Assembly (NCBI GenBank): GCA_036351055.1
Contig: JAZBOH010000249.1
Coordinates: 1-38,438, forward strand
Direction: 5' to 3'
Length of the DNA: 38,438 nucleotides
DNA from: JABDPF01 sp036351055
GTDB lineage: Bacteria > Pseudomonadota > Gammaproteobacteria > Xanthomonadales > SZUA-36
Shown here: in pieces, positions 28,771-36,321 of the stretch
Layout: each line of letters opens with the position of its first letter
Position numbering within the stretch: the first letter of the stretch is position 1
The notes under the pieces: generated by a model
What the model saw: only the letters and a program-made list of their open reading frames with translations
Told to the model about the DNA's origin: nothing
The model's database searches: none
Translations under genes and position numbers: made by a program

Positions 28771-28796
28771 TGTAAATTTTTGTCAATACGCGTCAA
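28771..28796. promoter_or_regulatory. Orphan TGTCAA-type repeat, possible regulator site
   Basis: Three hexamers at exact 10-base spacing: TGTAAA (28771), TGTCAA (28781), CGTCAA (28791). The same TGTMAA-N4-TGTCAA layout occurs upstream of the IPTL-CTERM genes, where it overlaps their -35 boxes. Here it lies 10 bases past the stop of the 28807 gene, with no leftward gene to serve. The leftward -10 would be a poor TAGTCT. It may be a relic or an unrelated match. Confidence 0.35.
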
Positions 28797-28806
28797 GTAA
28801 GATTTT

Positions 28807-29571
28807 TCAGGGGATCATTTTTCTTGCCGCCAGGCCGCCCACCGCCATAAAGGCCAGGATCATGATCACCAGCCCGTAGCGGTTGAACATCTCGATCATC
28901 TTGACCACCTTGGTATTGACCATGGTGCACTCCTCTTCCGCGCCGGGCAGGATCAGCAGATCCCGGCAGTCGCCGGGATCTGCGATCCAGGCCTCGCTTT
29001 CTTCCTCCGACACGCTGCAGTGGAAACCGTCCGCGTCGTTGACCTGCAAAGACCAGCTGGCCGGCCGCCGGGAATTGATTTCCAGGGTTTCATACGTCAT
29101 GCCCTGGCCACAATCGAGAAAGACGGACACGTTGTCTTCCTTTTTCGAGGTCCCGATCCAGTGCTTGAACACCGTCAGGGAAGTTTCCTGGCTTTCCACC
29201 TGCACTTGGCAGAAGTTGGAATGCCCCCGCCTGATGCCGGTGAAGCGGCAACCCTGGCCATCGGGGTCAAACGTGCTGCCGCCATCCCCGAGGAAAGTCA
29301 GTTGCTGCCCCGGCAGGGGTTCTACGATCAATACACAGGCCATATCGCGATCAGCAGGTGCTGGGACCGTGAAGGTCCGCGAAGAGTCCACCTCGATGGG
29401 CAGGGTGAGGGAAAACGGCCGGTCCAGGTCGCAGCTGACTTCCAGGTCAACTTCCGAGACACCCGTGCCGCTGAGCTTGACGTCCACCGTGAACAGCACG
29501 GTCTCCTCGGCCGCTGCCGGTAAGGGCGCGAAGATTAGAAGGGCCAGCAATGAAATCAACGGGAACCGCAT
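28807..29571 (-). CDS. Secreted membrane-tailed protein related to the IPTL-CTERM cluster
   Basis: A 254-aa protein of unknown function. It has a signal peptide (MRFPLISLLALLIFAPLPAAA), then two or more repeats of a beta-rich module with the pattern V-x-L-x-V-S-C ... F-x-V ... C-x-V, with cysteines at 47, 79, 108, 121, 154, 185, 202 and 215. A C-terminal membrane helix (about 232-249) is followed by ARKMIP. The module and layout match the three IPTL-CTERM proteins upstream, but IPTLSQYG is replaced by EMFNRYG, keeping only YG before the helix. It begins 43 bases after the terminator of the 29704 gene, so it may be expressed by read-through. It could still be anchored simply by its helix. Confidence 0.75.
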   Translation of the reverse strand: MRFPLISLLALLIFAPLPAAAEETVLFTVDVKLSGTGVSEVDLEVSCDLDRPFSLTLPIEVDSSRTFTVPAPADRDMACVLIVEPLPGQQLTFLGDGGSTFDPDGQGCRFTGIRRGHSNFCQVQVESQETSLTVFKHWIGTSKKEDNVSVFLDCGQGMTYETLEINSRRPASWSLQVNDADGFHCSVSEEESEAWIADPGDCRDLLILPGAEEECTMVNTKVVKMIEMFNRYGLVIMILAFMAVGGLAARKMIP

Positions 29572-29613
29572 GACAAGGCAACCTTAGCGTTTAAGAGCCT
29601 CGAACGCCAGCCA

Positions 29614-29655
29614 TAAAAAAACCCCGCGGAGCATGCGCTGCCGCGGGGTTTTTTT
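29614..29655. terminator. Bidirectional terminator after the first IPTL-CTERM gene
   Basis: A 9-bp stem accccgcgg (29621-29629) and ccgcggggt (29641-29649) with an 11-base loop, an A-run before it and a T-run after. It lies leftward of the 29704 gene, after the 31-bp palindrome. Confidence 0.9.
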
Positions 29656-29662
29656 AAAACAT

Positions 29663-29693
29663 GGGGTCAGAGTAGCTGAGCTACTCTGACCCC
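29663..29693. repeat. 31-bp palindrome, copy A
   Basis: Arms ggggtcagagtagct and agctactctgacccc pair perfectly over 15 bases around one central g. It is flanked by at on the left and ggtctt on the right and lies 10 bases from the stop of the 29704 gene, between stop and terminator. It resembles the REP sequences mobilised by RAYT proteins. Confidence 0.92.
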
Positions 29694-29703
29694 GGTCTTT
29701 CAC

Positions 29704-30462
29704 TTAGACAAAGCGACGGAATCCAACGAAACCAACACCGAGCATCAACAGGACCATGATGGCCATGCCGTACTGGCTGAGGGTCGGGATACCTTCGTAG
29801 AATGCCGTTGCGGTGATTGTGCAAGCACCGCCAGCATCACCAACATCAACATCTATGTCACAGTCATTTGCGTCAACTGCGCTGCCCACATTGGTCAACT
29901 CAGCCGTACAATTGGCTGGGGGAACGATACCTGTAACCGTAACCATAACCGGATTGGTAGACCCCGGGCCTGCAGGCAACGTGGTAGAAGTATAGGTATC
30001 CGGGCCGTCGCACATAATCTCAACCATGGCGCCATTGCCAACACCCGGATCGGCGTCTTCACTGATGTCCCAATCTACGGACACTACGAAGTCAACCGGA
30101 ACAACAACCACCATTGCGGTACATTCAGCGTCAGCAGTCAGGCCGAGGCAAGACGGGTCGCCGTCATAATCCCAACCGGCATAAGGAACGTCAGCAAAAG
30201 TGACATCGCACGTACCAGGGGTGAACTCGGTCACGGAGAAAGCGACACGGTCAGCATCAGCCTGTCCGACCATTGCAGAGGAACTCAGCGGAATACCAGC
30301 GTTACAAGTCACGGTGGCTTCGACCATCAGGCCTTCGGCCTGTAAGTCGGTAAGGCCTTCGAACTCGACGCCTACATCAAAAGTAACGGTAGACTGGGCC
30401 ATAGCAAAGCCCGGTACCATCAAAACTGCAACTGCAGTCAAAAACGCGCGTTTAATATTCAT
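29704..30462 (-). CDS. IPTL-CTERM sorted surface protein, short form
   Basis: A 252-aa secreted protein. The start is the ATG at 30462 (MNIKRAFLTAVAVLMVPGFAMA, a signal peptide) with GGAG 8 bases upstream; an open extension to 30585 is rejected. The mature part has two cysteine-bearing beta modules: about 45-110 (EATVTCNAGIPL...GTCDVTFADV) and about 128-218 (DISEDADPG...MCDG...ANCTAELTNVGSAV). The tail is IPTLSQYG (225-232), a membrane helix and GFRRFV. IPTL-CTERM signals are recognised in the family by exosortase H-type enzymes; the usual motif has W where this has Y. No exosortase is in the window. Function is unknown. Confidence 0.88.
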   Translation of the reverse strand: MNIKRAFLTAVAVLMVPGFAMAQSTVTFDVGVEFEGLTDLQAEGLMVEATVTCNAGIPLSSSAMVGQADADRVAFSVTEFTPGTCDVTFADVPYAGWDYDGDPSCLGLTADAECTAMVVVVPVDFVVSVDWDISEDADPGVGNGAMVEIMCDGPDTYTSTTLPAGPGSTNPVMVTVTGIVPPANCTAELTNVGSAVDANDCDIDVDVGDAGGACTITATAFYEGIPTLSQYGMAIMVLLMLGVGFVGFRRFV

Positions 30463-30652
30463 TTGTAAAACTCCATTGTTGGATTTTTGGCCGCAATTCT
30501 CGTTGACTGTAAGGCCTTGATCCATCACTCCTTGAAAATACCTGGTGGGGGTTGTACGGACCCGGTCACCAGGCTCTGAGTCCAAGCCGGGAAAACCAAT
30601 TAGGCCGCTTTACAGCGAACCCGGGCGCAGTTTCCCCAACCCGTTGGGCGCC
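30463..30652 (-). other. Long structured 5' leader of the 29704 gene
   Basis: About 185 bases lie between the predicted transcription start and the ATG at 30462. The most obvious fold is a 7-bp hairpin, cctggtg (30541-30547) with caccagg (30567-30573). I do not recognise a riboswitch class. Together with 30653-30748 this gap has no gene. Confidence 0.4.
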
Positions 30653-30681
30653 ATTATCCTTGATGTGTAAATTTGTGTCAA
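30653..30681 (-). promoter_or_regulatory. Strong sigma-70 promoter of the 29704 gene
   Basis: Read leftward: TTGACA (30676-30681), a 17-base spacer, GATAAT (30653-30658). The spacer carries TTTACA exactly 10 bases from TTGACA. On the plus strand this is TGTAAA-N4-TGTCAA, shared with the other cluster promoters and a possible operator. Confidence 0.75.
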
Positions 30682-30748
30682 TTCTTATTTGCAAATAATT
30701 TTCCAGGCTTCGACCCGCTAATTTTGCTTAAGAAAACCCCGTCAGCAT

Positions 30749-30779
30749 GGGGTCAGAGTAGCTCAGCTACCCTGACCCC
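30749..30779. repeat. 31-bp palindrome, copy B
   Basis: ggggtcagagtagct, a central c, and agctaccctgacccc, with one mismatch between the arms. It lies 11 bases from the stop of the 30791 gene. No independent terminator stem is evident next to it; only aaaacccc...gggg remains at 30734-30752, so the palindrome itself may help end transcription. Confidence 0.9.
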
Positions 30780-30790
30780 GGTCTTACGGC

Positions 30791-32479
30791 TTAAACAAAG
30801 CGTCGGAATCCAAAAAACCCAACACCCAGCATCAGCAGGGCCATCAGGGCCAGGCCGTACTGGCTCAGGGTCGGGATGCCTTCGTAGAAAGCGGTCGCCA
30901 TGATGTCGCAATCGACCATGCCATCACCGACTTCGATGGTCTCTGAGCCACAGCCGTTCATGACTTCAACGGCGCTGCCAACACCCATCAGTTCCGCGTA
31001 GCAGCTGGTTGAACCGTCCGGATCTGGCAGAGCCTCGATCACAGCAGCGGTATTCATATCGCCAGCAACCGTCACGGTCGTGGTGGTCAGCGGGCCGTTA
31101 TCGCCGTGGATACCTACAAAGACGTTTTCACAGGTCGCCATCAGCATGGCGTTATCTTCGATCCCCGGATCGGCGTCAGGTGAAATTTCCCACGTCAGGT
31201 TGGCGGTATATTCAAACGCCGCTGGAATGGCCAGGATATTGACCGTGGATGCGAGGGCTTCGGCGTCGATGGTGAATTCACAACCGGTCTCAGTTGCCAC
31301 ACCCGTGCCACTGCACTCGTATACGTGACCAACCCAATCGCCATCGAGGTCACCCATCGTGACGGTACAAACAACACCTTCGGTGAGTTCCAGCACGGTA
31401 AATGTCGTGCCGACCGGAGCCGTCTGGGTCAGCGGAAGGCCGCCGTTACAGCTGATCGTAACGTCAGGCGTGCCCGCCTCCACCGGATCGATGGACGTGG
31501 CGAAAGTGAACGCCACATCGGTGGTTTCCAGGATCGAAGTCGGGTCGGACACATCCTGGTCGTTGCTGGAGTCAGAATCGACCTGGTCCACATCCGTCAG
31601 GCTAAAAGTGGCCGAAACCGTATCACCAGAGTTGGCACTCGCGCCCACTGTCAGGCTCAAGGTCAAGGTGGCACTGGCGCCGTCGGCCAGATCGCCGATG
31701 TCCCAGTCCGTCCCATCAAATGTTCCCACGCTCTCGGTCCAGGAATCCAGAGATACGCCGTCGGGTATCTGGGCCCCGACCAAAGAAACAACGACTCCTG
31801 ATGCATCGTTTCCGGTATTCGTCACCGTCACCTCATGGGTCAGGTTTGGAGAACCGCTTCCGGCCAGGACGGGGTCCGGATCATCAACCACAACCAGGGA
31901 GATATCGGTTTCTATGGGAATAATCGCAGCCGTGAAAATCACGCTTGCCGTCTGTGAACTGCTGATGGGATCAAGCCAAATCCAGTCTGCTTCTGGCGAG
32001 ATGTTCGCGACAGGCTGGCCAGCCCATGGGCCGTCACCATGATCAGCCAAGAATACCGGTGTTGAGGCTACCGGAGGCGCAGTGCCGACCAGCCAACCGT
32101 CTGCGGCATTGCTGGTCAGAAGACTGCCCGTTCCATTTGCAAACGTGTAAGTGGGAGCTGTCCCGTATTCAACCAGGGTGAGTTCCCCCAGGAATGCACC
32201 CGGATTGAGGACACTTGGTGTGCCTGCATTTTCAGCGAAAATATGGATGTAATTAGTCACGCCGGGAATGAGTGCTTGTTGAATATTGGTGGCAGGGCTC
32301 CAGTTTGTAACTGTCCCCAGCAATTGACCCTGTACCGCGGCATCCTGACTGAGGTAAACCGTGCCAGCGTTATCCACACCGATGTTCATCACCACGTCGG
32401 CAGTTTGCGCAAACGCTGCGTGACTGAGCAGCGCAAACACCGTTGCCAATGCGGCAGATCTTCCAAATTTGGTGCCCAT
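30791..32479 (-). CDS. IPTL-CTERM sorted surface protein with DUF11-like domain
   Basis: A 562-aa secreted protein. It has a signal peptide (cleavage after HAAFA, about residue 24), an N-terminal beta-rich domain of unknown type (25-185, with the motif ISPEADWIWLDP), one DUF11-like Ig-type repeat (about 190-315: VDDPDPVLAGSGSPNLTH...), then two cysteine-bearing modules related to those of the 29704 gene (IDPVEAGTPDVTISCNGGLPL and LTWEISPDADPG...CYAELMGVGSAVE). The tail IPTLSQYG, helix and FRRFV occupies 535-562. GAAGGA lies upstream of the ATG. DUF11 and Ig-like repeats are common in large surface adhesins and matrix proteins; the exact role is unknown. Confidence 0.88.
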   Translation of the reverse strand: MGTKFGRSAALATVFALLSHAAFAQTADVVMNIGVDNAGTVYLSQDAAVQGQLLGTVTNWSPATNIQQALIPGVTNYIHIFAENAGTPSVLNPGAFLGELTLVEYGTAPTYTFANGTGSLLTSNAADGWLVGTAPPVASTPVFLADHGDGPWAGQPVANISPEADWIWLDPISSSQTASVIFTAAIIPIETDISLVVVDDPDPVLAGSGSPNLTHEVTVTNTGNDASGVVVSLVGAQIPDGVSLDSWTESVGTFDGTDWDIGDLADGASATLTLSLTVGASANSGDTVSATFSLTDVDQVDSDSSNDQDVSDPTSILETTDVAFTFATSIDPVEAGTPDVTISCNGGLPLTQTAPVGTTFTVLELTEGVVCTVTMGDLDGDWVGHVYECSGTGVATETGCEFTIDAEALASTVNILAIPAAFEYTANLTWEISPDADPGIEDNAMLMATCENVFVGIHGDNGPLTTTTVTVAGDMNTAAVIEALPDPDGSTSCYAELMGVGSAVEVMNGCGSETIEVGDGMVDCDIMATAFYEGIPTLSQYGLALMALLMLGVGFFGFRRFV

Positions 32480-32604
32480 TTATAATTTCCTTCTCAATGA
32501 TTCAGTTTAGAACTTCGTTGCATGGCCATTATTTCTCTGGATTGGCAGGAATCACCAGCCAGAAAGACCGTGCCATGATTTTACTGGCGGGTTTTCTGCG
32601 AATG

Positions 32605-32634
32605 AGTATCATTTAATTGTAATTAAAATGTCAA
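32605..32634 (-). promoter_or_regulatory. Predicted promoter of the 30791 gene
   Basis: Leftward TTGACA (32629-32634), an 18-base A/T-rich spacer, and GATACT (32605-32610). A TGTAAT hexamer on the plus strand precedes TGTCAA at an 11-base step, a looser version of the repeat at its neighbours. The leader would be about 120 bases. The rest of the 32480-32760 gap has no gene. Confidence 0.6.
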
Positions 32635-32674
32635 CTTGCGCCTGATTCAGACGCCAAACGCCGATTCTTCTGAC

Positions 32675-32709
32675 AAAAAACCCCGCGGCCATCAAAGCCG
32701 CAGGGTTTT
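32675..32709. terminator. Terminator after the 32761 IPTL-CTERM gene
   Basis: Stem ccccgcggc (32681-32689) with gccgcaggg (32697-32705), one mismatch, a 7-base loop, and an A-run that becomes a T-run read leftward. It has the same aaaccccgcgg design as the terminator at 29614. Confidence 0.85.
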
Positions 32710-32718
32710 ATTAAGCAT

Positions 32719-32749
32719 GGGGTCAGAGTAGCTGAGCTACCCTGACCCC
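32719..32749. repeat. 31-bp palindrome, copy C
   Basis: ggggtcagagtagct, g, agctaccctgacccc, with the same arm mismatch as copy B. It is 11 bases from the stop of the 32761 gene and precedes the terminator read leftward. Confidence 0.92.
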
Positions 32750-32760
32750 GGTCTTACGGT

Positions 32761-34704
32761 TTAGACAAAGCGTCGGAATCCAACGAAACCAACACCCAGC
32801 ATCAGCAGGGCCATCAGGGCCAGGCCGTACTGGCTGAGGGTCGGGATGCCTTCGAAGAAGACCGTGCCGGTGACATCACAGCCTGCTTCCGCATCACCGA
32901 GAACGAAGCTGAATGTGCAGCTGTCGCCTTCGACTACCGAAGAATCGGGCACCATGGTCACCGTGCAGTCAGACGTCTCGCCCGGCTCTACGTACCAGTC
33001 AGCGGCGAAAACGCCAGTGGTATCGTCAACACTTACCGTGCCAAACGAGGGGCCGGTATCCGGCGATACGTTGTCACAGCTGATCGTGGTGACAAAGCCG
33101 GTATCGATATTGGGGTCTTCAACACCCACGACATCCGTTTCAACCATGACCGTGGTCGGTAACGGCGTGGCGGTAATGACACAGGTATTGGCGCGGTCCG
33201 TTGCAAACGCGGCAGATTCATCCACAACCGGCGTGCCGGAGAAGGCACAGGCTTCACCGGTATCCTCGCCATTGGCCAGAACGGCAGCGGCATATCCATT
33301 GTCCAGGCCGGACAGGCTGACGGTGCAGTTGGTGCCGGGATCAACAAAGTCCAGGTCCGTAATCGAGAAGGTCACGCCACTGGCTGCGCTGATCTGCGTG
33401 GTCTGCTCGAGCGGCAAACCGCTGTTGCATACCAGGGTCACATCCACCATGCCTTCGTTGCCGTTGGTGAACACGATTGAGGTTTCAAACCCACTCGCCC
33501 CGGCCGCTGCCGTCTCGATTGATGTCGGGTCAACCGCAACGTCGTTGGTCGGCTCGGTGTCCGTGCCGCTGGTGGCGGATACGGTGCCTTCAGCCGAGAC
33601 ACAATCGGTGCAATCGGTGGCGGTCGCGTCGACCGTGAGCGAGATGACCAGTGTCTGGTCAGTACCGTTCTCGGTAGCAGCCCAGTCGCCAACTTCCCAA
33701 ACCAGTCCGTTCATGGCGCCCACGCTCGGGGTGAAGCTTACAGGCGTTACGCCAGCGGGCAGTGTCGGGACGATATCGACCGCAACACCGGCGGCGTCAG
33801 ACGGACCCGAACGGCTCAAAGTAAACGTGTGCGTCAGGTTATCCGTGCCAGAACCCGCCAGCACCGGGTCGGGGGCGTCCAAAACACTCAGCGCCAGGTC
33901 GAACTGGCGTTCAATAGTCGTATCTTCTTCAGCAAAATCATTGCCACTGACCGGATCGACCTGGTCCAGTGATGTGACAGTCAACATCAACGCGCGATTG
34001 GCGCCATCTTCCGAGTCTGCACCGATAGGGCACACTTCCGAAATGGTCACCGGTGCCTGGGCAGCAGTGATGGTACCGACCGTCCAGGTTGGCCAGCTGA
34101 AAGTCCCCTGGCTCGGGGTATAAACGCAACCGCTCGTTGTGATCGTTCCGGAACTGCCGGCATTGAATGTGGCGACCACGAGAGTGGCATCGTTCGGGCC
34201 AAGGTTGTCGATCGAGAAAGCGTAATCCAGGCTGTCTTGACCCGCCACAGCAGGATCGGAATTGTTTTCCGTCACGGACACGGCCAGGTCCGCTTCGGCC
34301 ACCACCGTGATGGCAGCGGTACCGGTGGCGGTGCCATCGAAATCGTTTGTGCAGCCATTTTCTTTCCAGCCAGATACCAGCACATCATAGCTAGAGTCAG
34401 GCAGACTGGCCGCAAGTGTGTATGAAAAGACTTCCTGGAAACTACCACCGGTATTTATGATGTCAGGGTCATTGATGCACACTGCGGTTCCAACAACACC
34501 GGACAACTCGATCTGGGTGGATTGCCAGTCGTCGTTGCTGGCACTAAGCGTTGCATCAACGGTTACCTGCAGGGTCTGACCCGGAACAGGCGTGGCGTCA
34601 TCCACGGCGACGTTGGTTATGCTTTCCGTGGCCCATGCAGGGCTGGCAAACAGGGCCAGCAGCAAGCTGGCGCTTACCTTGGCGCGAAAACTCGAGATAT
34701 TCAT
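32761..34704 (-). CDS. IPTL-CTERM sorted surface protein with two DUF11-like domains
   Basis: A 647-aa secreted protein, the largest of the cluster. It has a signal peptide (cleavage after SPAWA, about residue 25), an N-terminal Ig-like domain (27-135), a first DUF11-like domain (about 138-260: ADLAVSVTENNSDPAVAGQDSLDY), a second (about 270-395: APDPVLAGSGTDNLTHTFTL, very close to the one in the 30791 protein), cysteine-bearing modules (VDVTLVCNSGLPLEQT...NCTVSLSGLDNG and VTTISCDNVSPDTG...SDCTVTMVPDSS), and the tail IPTLSQYG, helix and FRRFV at 620-647. It has a strong AGGGAG ribosome site. Very low Lys/Arg and many Asp/Thr/Ser/Val residues fit an acidic extracellular protein. Confidence 0.88.
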   Translation of the reverse strand: MNISSFRAKVSASLLLALFASPAWATESITNVAVDDATPVPGQTLQVTVDATLSASNDDWQSTQIELSGVVGTAVCINDPDIINTGGSFQEVFSYTLAASLPDSSYDVLVSGWKENGCTNDFDGTATGTAAITVVAEADLAVSVTENNSDPAVAGQDSLDYAFSIDNLGPNDATLVVATFNAGSSGTITTSGCVYTPSQGTFSWPTWTVGTITAAQAPVTISEVCPIGADSEDGANRALMLTVTSLDQVDPVSGNDFAEEDTTIERQFDLALSVLDAPDPVLAGSGTDNLTHTFTLSRSGPSDAAGVAVDIVPTLPAGVTPVSFTPSVGAMNGLVWEVGDWAATENGTDQTLVISLTVDATATDCTDCVSAEGTVSATSGTDTEPTNDVAVDPTSIETAAAGASGFETSIVFTNGNEGMVDVTLVCNSGLPLEQTTQISAASGVTFSITDLDFVDPGTNCTVSLSGLDNGYAAAVLANGEDTGEACAFSGTPVVDESAAFATDRANTCVITATPLPTTVMVETDVVGVEDPNIDTGFVTTISCDNVSPDTGPSFGTVSVDDTTGVFAADWYVEPGETSDCTVTMVPDSSVVEGDSCTFSFVLGDAEAGCDVTGTVFFEGIPTLSQYGLALMALLMLGVGFVGFRRFV

Positions 34705-34884
34705 TTGTTTCTCCCTACCATCTTGAAATTTGTTTCAGTGGCCAAGCACATCAAAAACAGGCCAATCCAGTTTTATATCACTCCGAAAACACAGCAGTGA
34801 CGCTATTTTTTTCTTTTGCTCACCACCTTTTTGCGTACAAAAAGCCGGCGCACAACAAGCTTGCCACCCATCGCTGCACGCTTG

Positions 34885-34913
34885 ATTATCCGCGCATTGT
34901 CAATTTATGTCAA
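34885..34913 (-). promoter_or_regulatory. Strong sigma-70 promoter of the 32761 gene
   Basis: Leftward TTGACA (34908-34913), a 17-base spacer, GATAAT (34885-34890). A second TTGACA starts exactly 10 bases downstream in the spacer; on the plus strand this is TGTCAA-N4-TGTCAA. The leader is about 174 bases. Apart from this the 34705-34929 gap has no gene. Confidence 0.75.
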
Positions 34914-34929
34914 CGTGCCTAAATAACAG

Positions 34930-34960
34930 GGGGTCAGAGTAGCTGAGCTACTCTGACCCC
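34930..34960. repeat. 31-bp palindrome, copy D
   Basis: Perfect arms ggggtcagagtagct and agctactctgacccc around a central g, 8 bases from the rmuC stop. It is the only copy not linked to an IPTL tail. The right flank is ggtttt instead of ggtctt. Confidence 0.92.
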
Positions 34961-34968
34961 GGTTTTTC

Positions 34969-36321
34969 TCAGGTGCCAGGATCTTTGTCTTCCGGCGGTT
35001 CGAGTGCTGGTTCCAAATCCGTTGATTCCTCTTCCAGCAGCGCAGCTTCCAACTGCTTGGTATTGCGCGCACCCAGGTCGCTTAACATCTCGGTTTGCCG
35101 TACCAGGTTACCCGGCCCTTCCGATAGCTGGCTGAACGCTGTTTCGTAACTCTGCTGCGCCTGGCGCAGGCGGCCGCCAACGGCTTGCAGGTTGTCCACG
35201 AAGCCGACGAACTTGTCGTACAGCAAGCCGGCCCGCCGGGCGATTTCCTGGGCGTTCTTGTTCTGGCGGTGCACGGCCCATACCGAGCCCACCGTGCGCA
35301 TGGTGGCCAGGAAGTTGGTAGGGGACAGCAGCGCCACCTTGTTACTCAAAGCGTATTCGGCCAGCGCCGGGTCCGTTTGCAGGGCGGCAATCAGGGCTGA
35401 CTCGATCGGCACAAACATCAAGACGAAATCCAGCGAGTTCAGCTCCGGTATTTCCGCATAGCGCTTTTCGCCCAGTCCTTTTATATGCTGCTTCAGCGAG
35501 GCCACGTGGTTTTTCAGTTCTGCTTCGCGGGTTTCATCGTCCTCTGCAGCCTGGTAGCGGGTCCAGGCCAGCAATGACACCTTGGAGTCGAGAATGATGG
35601 ACTTGCCCTCAGGCAGGTGCATCACGAAGTCGGGTTGCACACGTTGCCCACCCTCGGTGGTAACGGAAATCTGGGTGGAATATTCCTTGCCCTTCTGCAG
35701 CCCCGACAGTTCCAGCAGGCGTTCCAGTTGTTGCTCGCCCCAGTTGCCCTGGGTTTTGACATCCGAGGTCAGTGCTTTTGACAGGTTATTGGCGTCCTCG
35801 TGCAGGCGTTCGTTCAGTTTCTCCAGTTCGCCAAGCTTCTGCTTCATGACCTCGTGCTGGACGGTCCCGGCCCGGTGCGAACTTTCCACCGTGCCGCGGA
35901 ACTCGTTCAGCTTTTCACCCAGCGGTTTAAGTAGTGCATCCAGCTGCTTGCTATTGAGGTCGGACAATTTTTCTGCCCGCTGTTCGAAAATGCGGCCCGA
36001 CAGGCGCTCGAAGCTTTCCGTCAGGCGTTTCTCCGCGTCTTCCAGGCTTGCCTTTTGTTCGCGGAAATGTTTTTCACGGTCCACGGCCTGCGCTTCGAGC
36101 ACGGCGTTCTGTTTCTCGGCATCGGCAAGCACCTCGAGGGTTTGCGACAATTGCGCTTCCAGTTCATCGATTCGCGGTTGCAGGCTCGCCTGCCCCGCAG
36201 CCGAGCTTTTCCGGGAAACCAGCCAGGCCAGCAACACGGCAATCACCAGGCCCGCCAGCAAGCCGACGACCAGGCCCGCCTGGGGGTTGGCCACACCCTG
36301 TTGAATCAGCCACTCATTCAT
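34969..36321 (-). CDS. rmuC: RmuC-family DNA recombination protein
   Basis: RmuC limits inversions between short inverted repeats in E. coli; the family has a PD-(D/E)XK-like nuclease fold. The 450-aa protein starts at 36321 (MNEWLIQQGVANPQAG), overlapping the mazG stop by 8 bases. An upstream open extension is not used because it lies in mazG. One N-terminal membrane helix (about 15-35) precedes a long coiled coil (45-170), and the RmuC domain follows with QLERLLELSGLQKGKEYSTQ, VQPDFVMHLPEGKSIILDSKVSL and FVPIESALIAALQ. The C-terminus is acidic. Confidence 0.95.
   Translation of the reverse strand: MNEWLIQQGVANPQAGLVVGLLAGLVIAVLLAWLVSRKSSAAGQASLQPRIDELEAQLSQTLEVLADAEKQNAVLEAQAVDREKHFREQKASLEDAEKRLTESFERLSGRIFEQRAEKLSDLNSKQLDALLKPLGEKLNEFRGTVESSHRAGTVQHEVMKQKLGELEKLNERLHEDANNLSKALTSDVKTQGNWGEQQLERLLELSGLQKGKEYSTQISVTTEGGQRVQPDFVMHLPEGKSIILDSKVSLLAWTRYQAAEDDETREAELKNHVASLKQHIKGLGEKRYAEIPELNSLDFVLMFVPIESALIAALQTDPALAEYALSNKVALLSPTNFLATMRTVGSVWAVHRQNKNAQEIARRAGLLYDKFVGFVDNLQAVGGRLRQAQQSYETAFSQLSEGPGNLVRQTEMLSDLGARNTKQLEAALLEEESTDLEPALEPPEDKDPGT

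Noticed and set aside
30463..30652. Cyclic-di-GMP riboswitch in the leader of the 29704 gene
   Set aside because: The leader is long and has a hairpin, but I could not find the conserved GEMM core sequences.
29663..34960. Palindromes as a CRISPR array or integron attC sites
   Set aside because: There are only four copies, more than 1 kb apart and separated by full genes, with no cas or integrase gene, and the palindrome has no attC R'/R'' core pattern that I can see.
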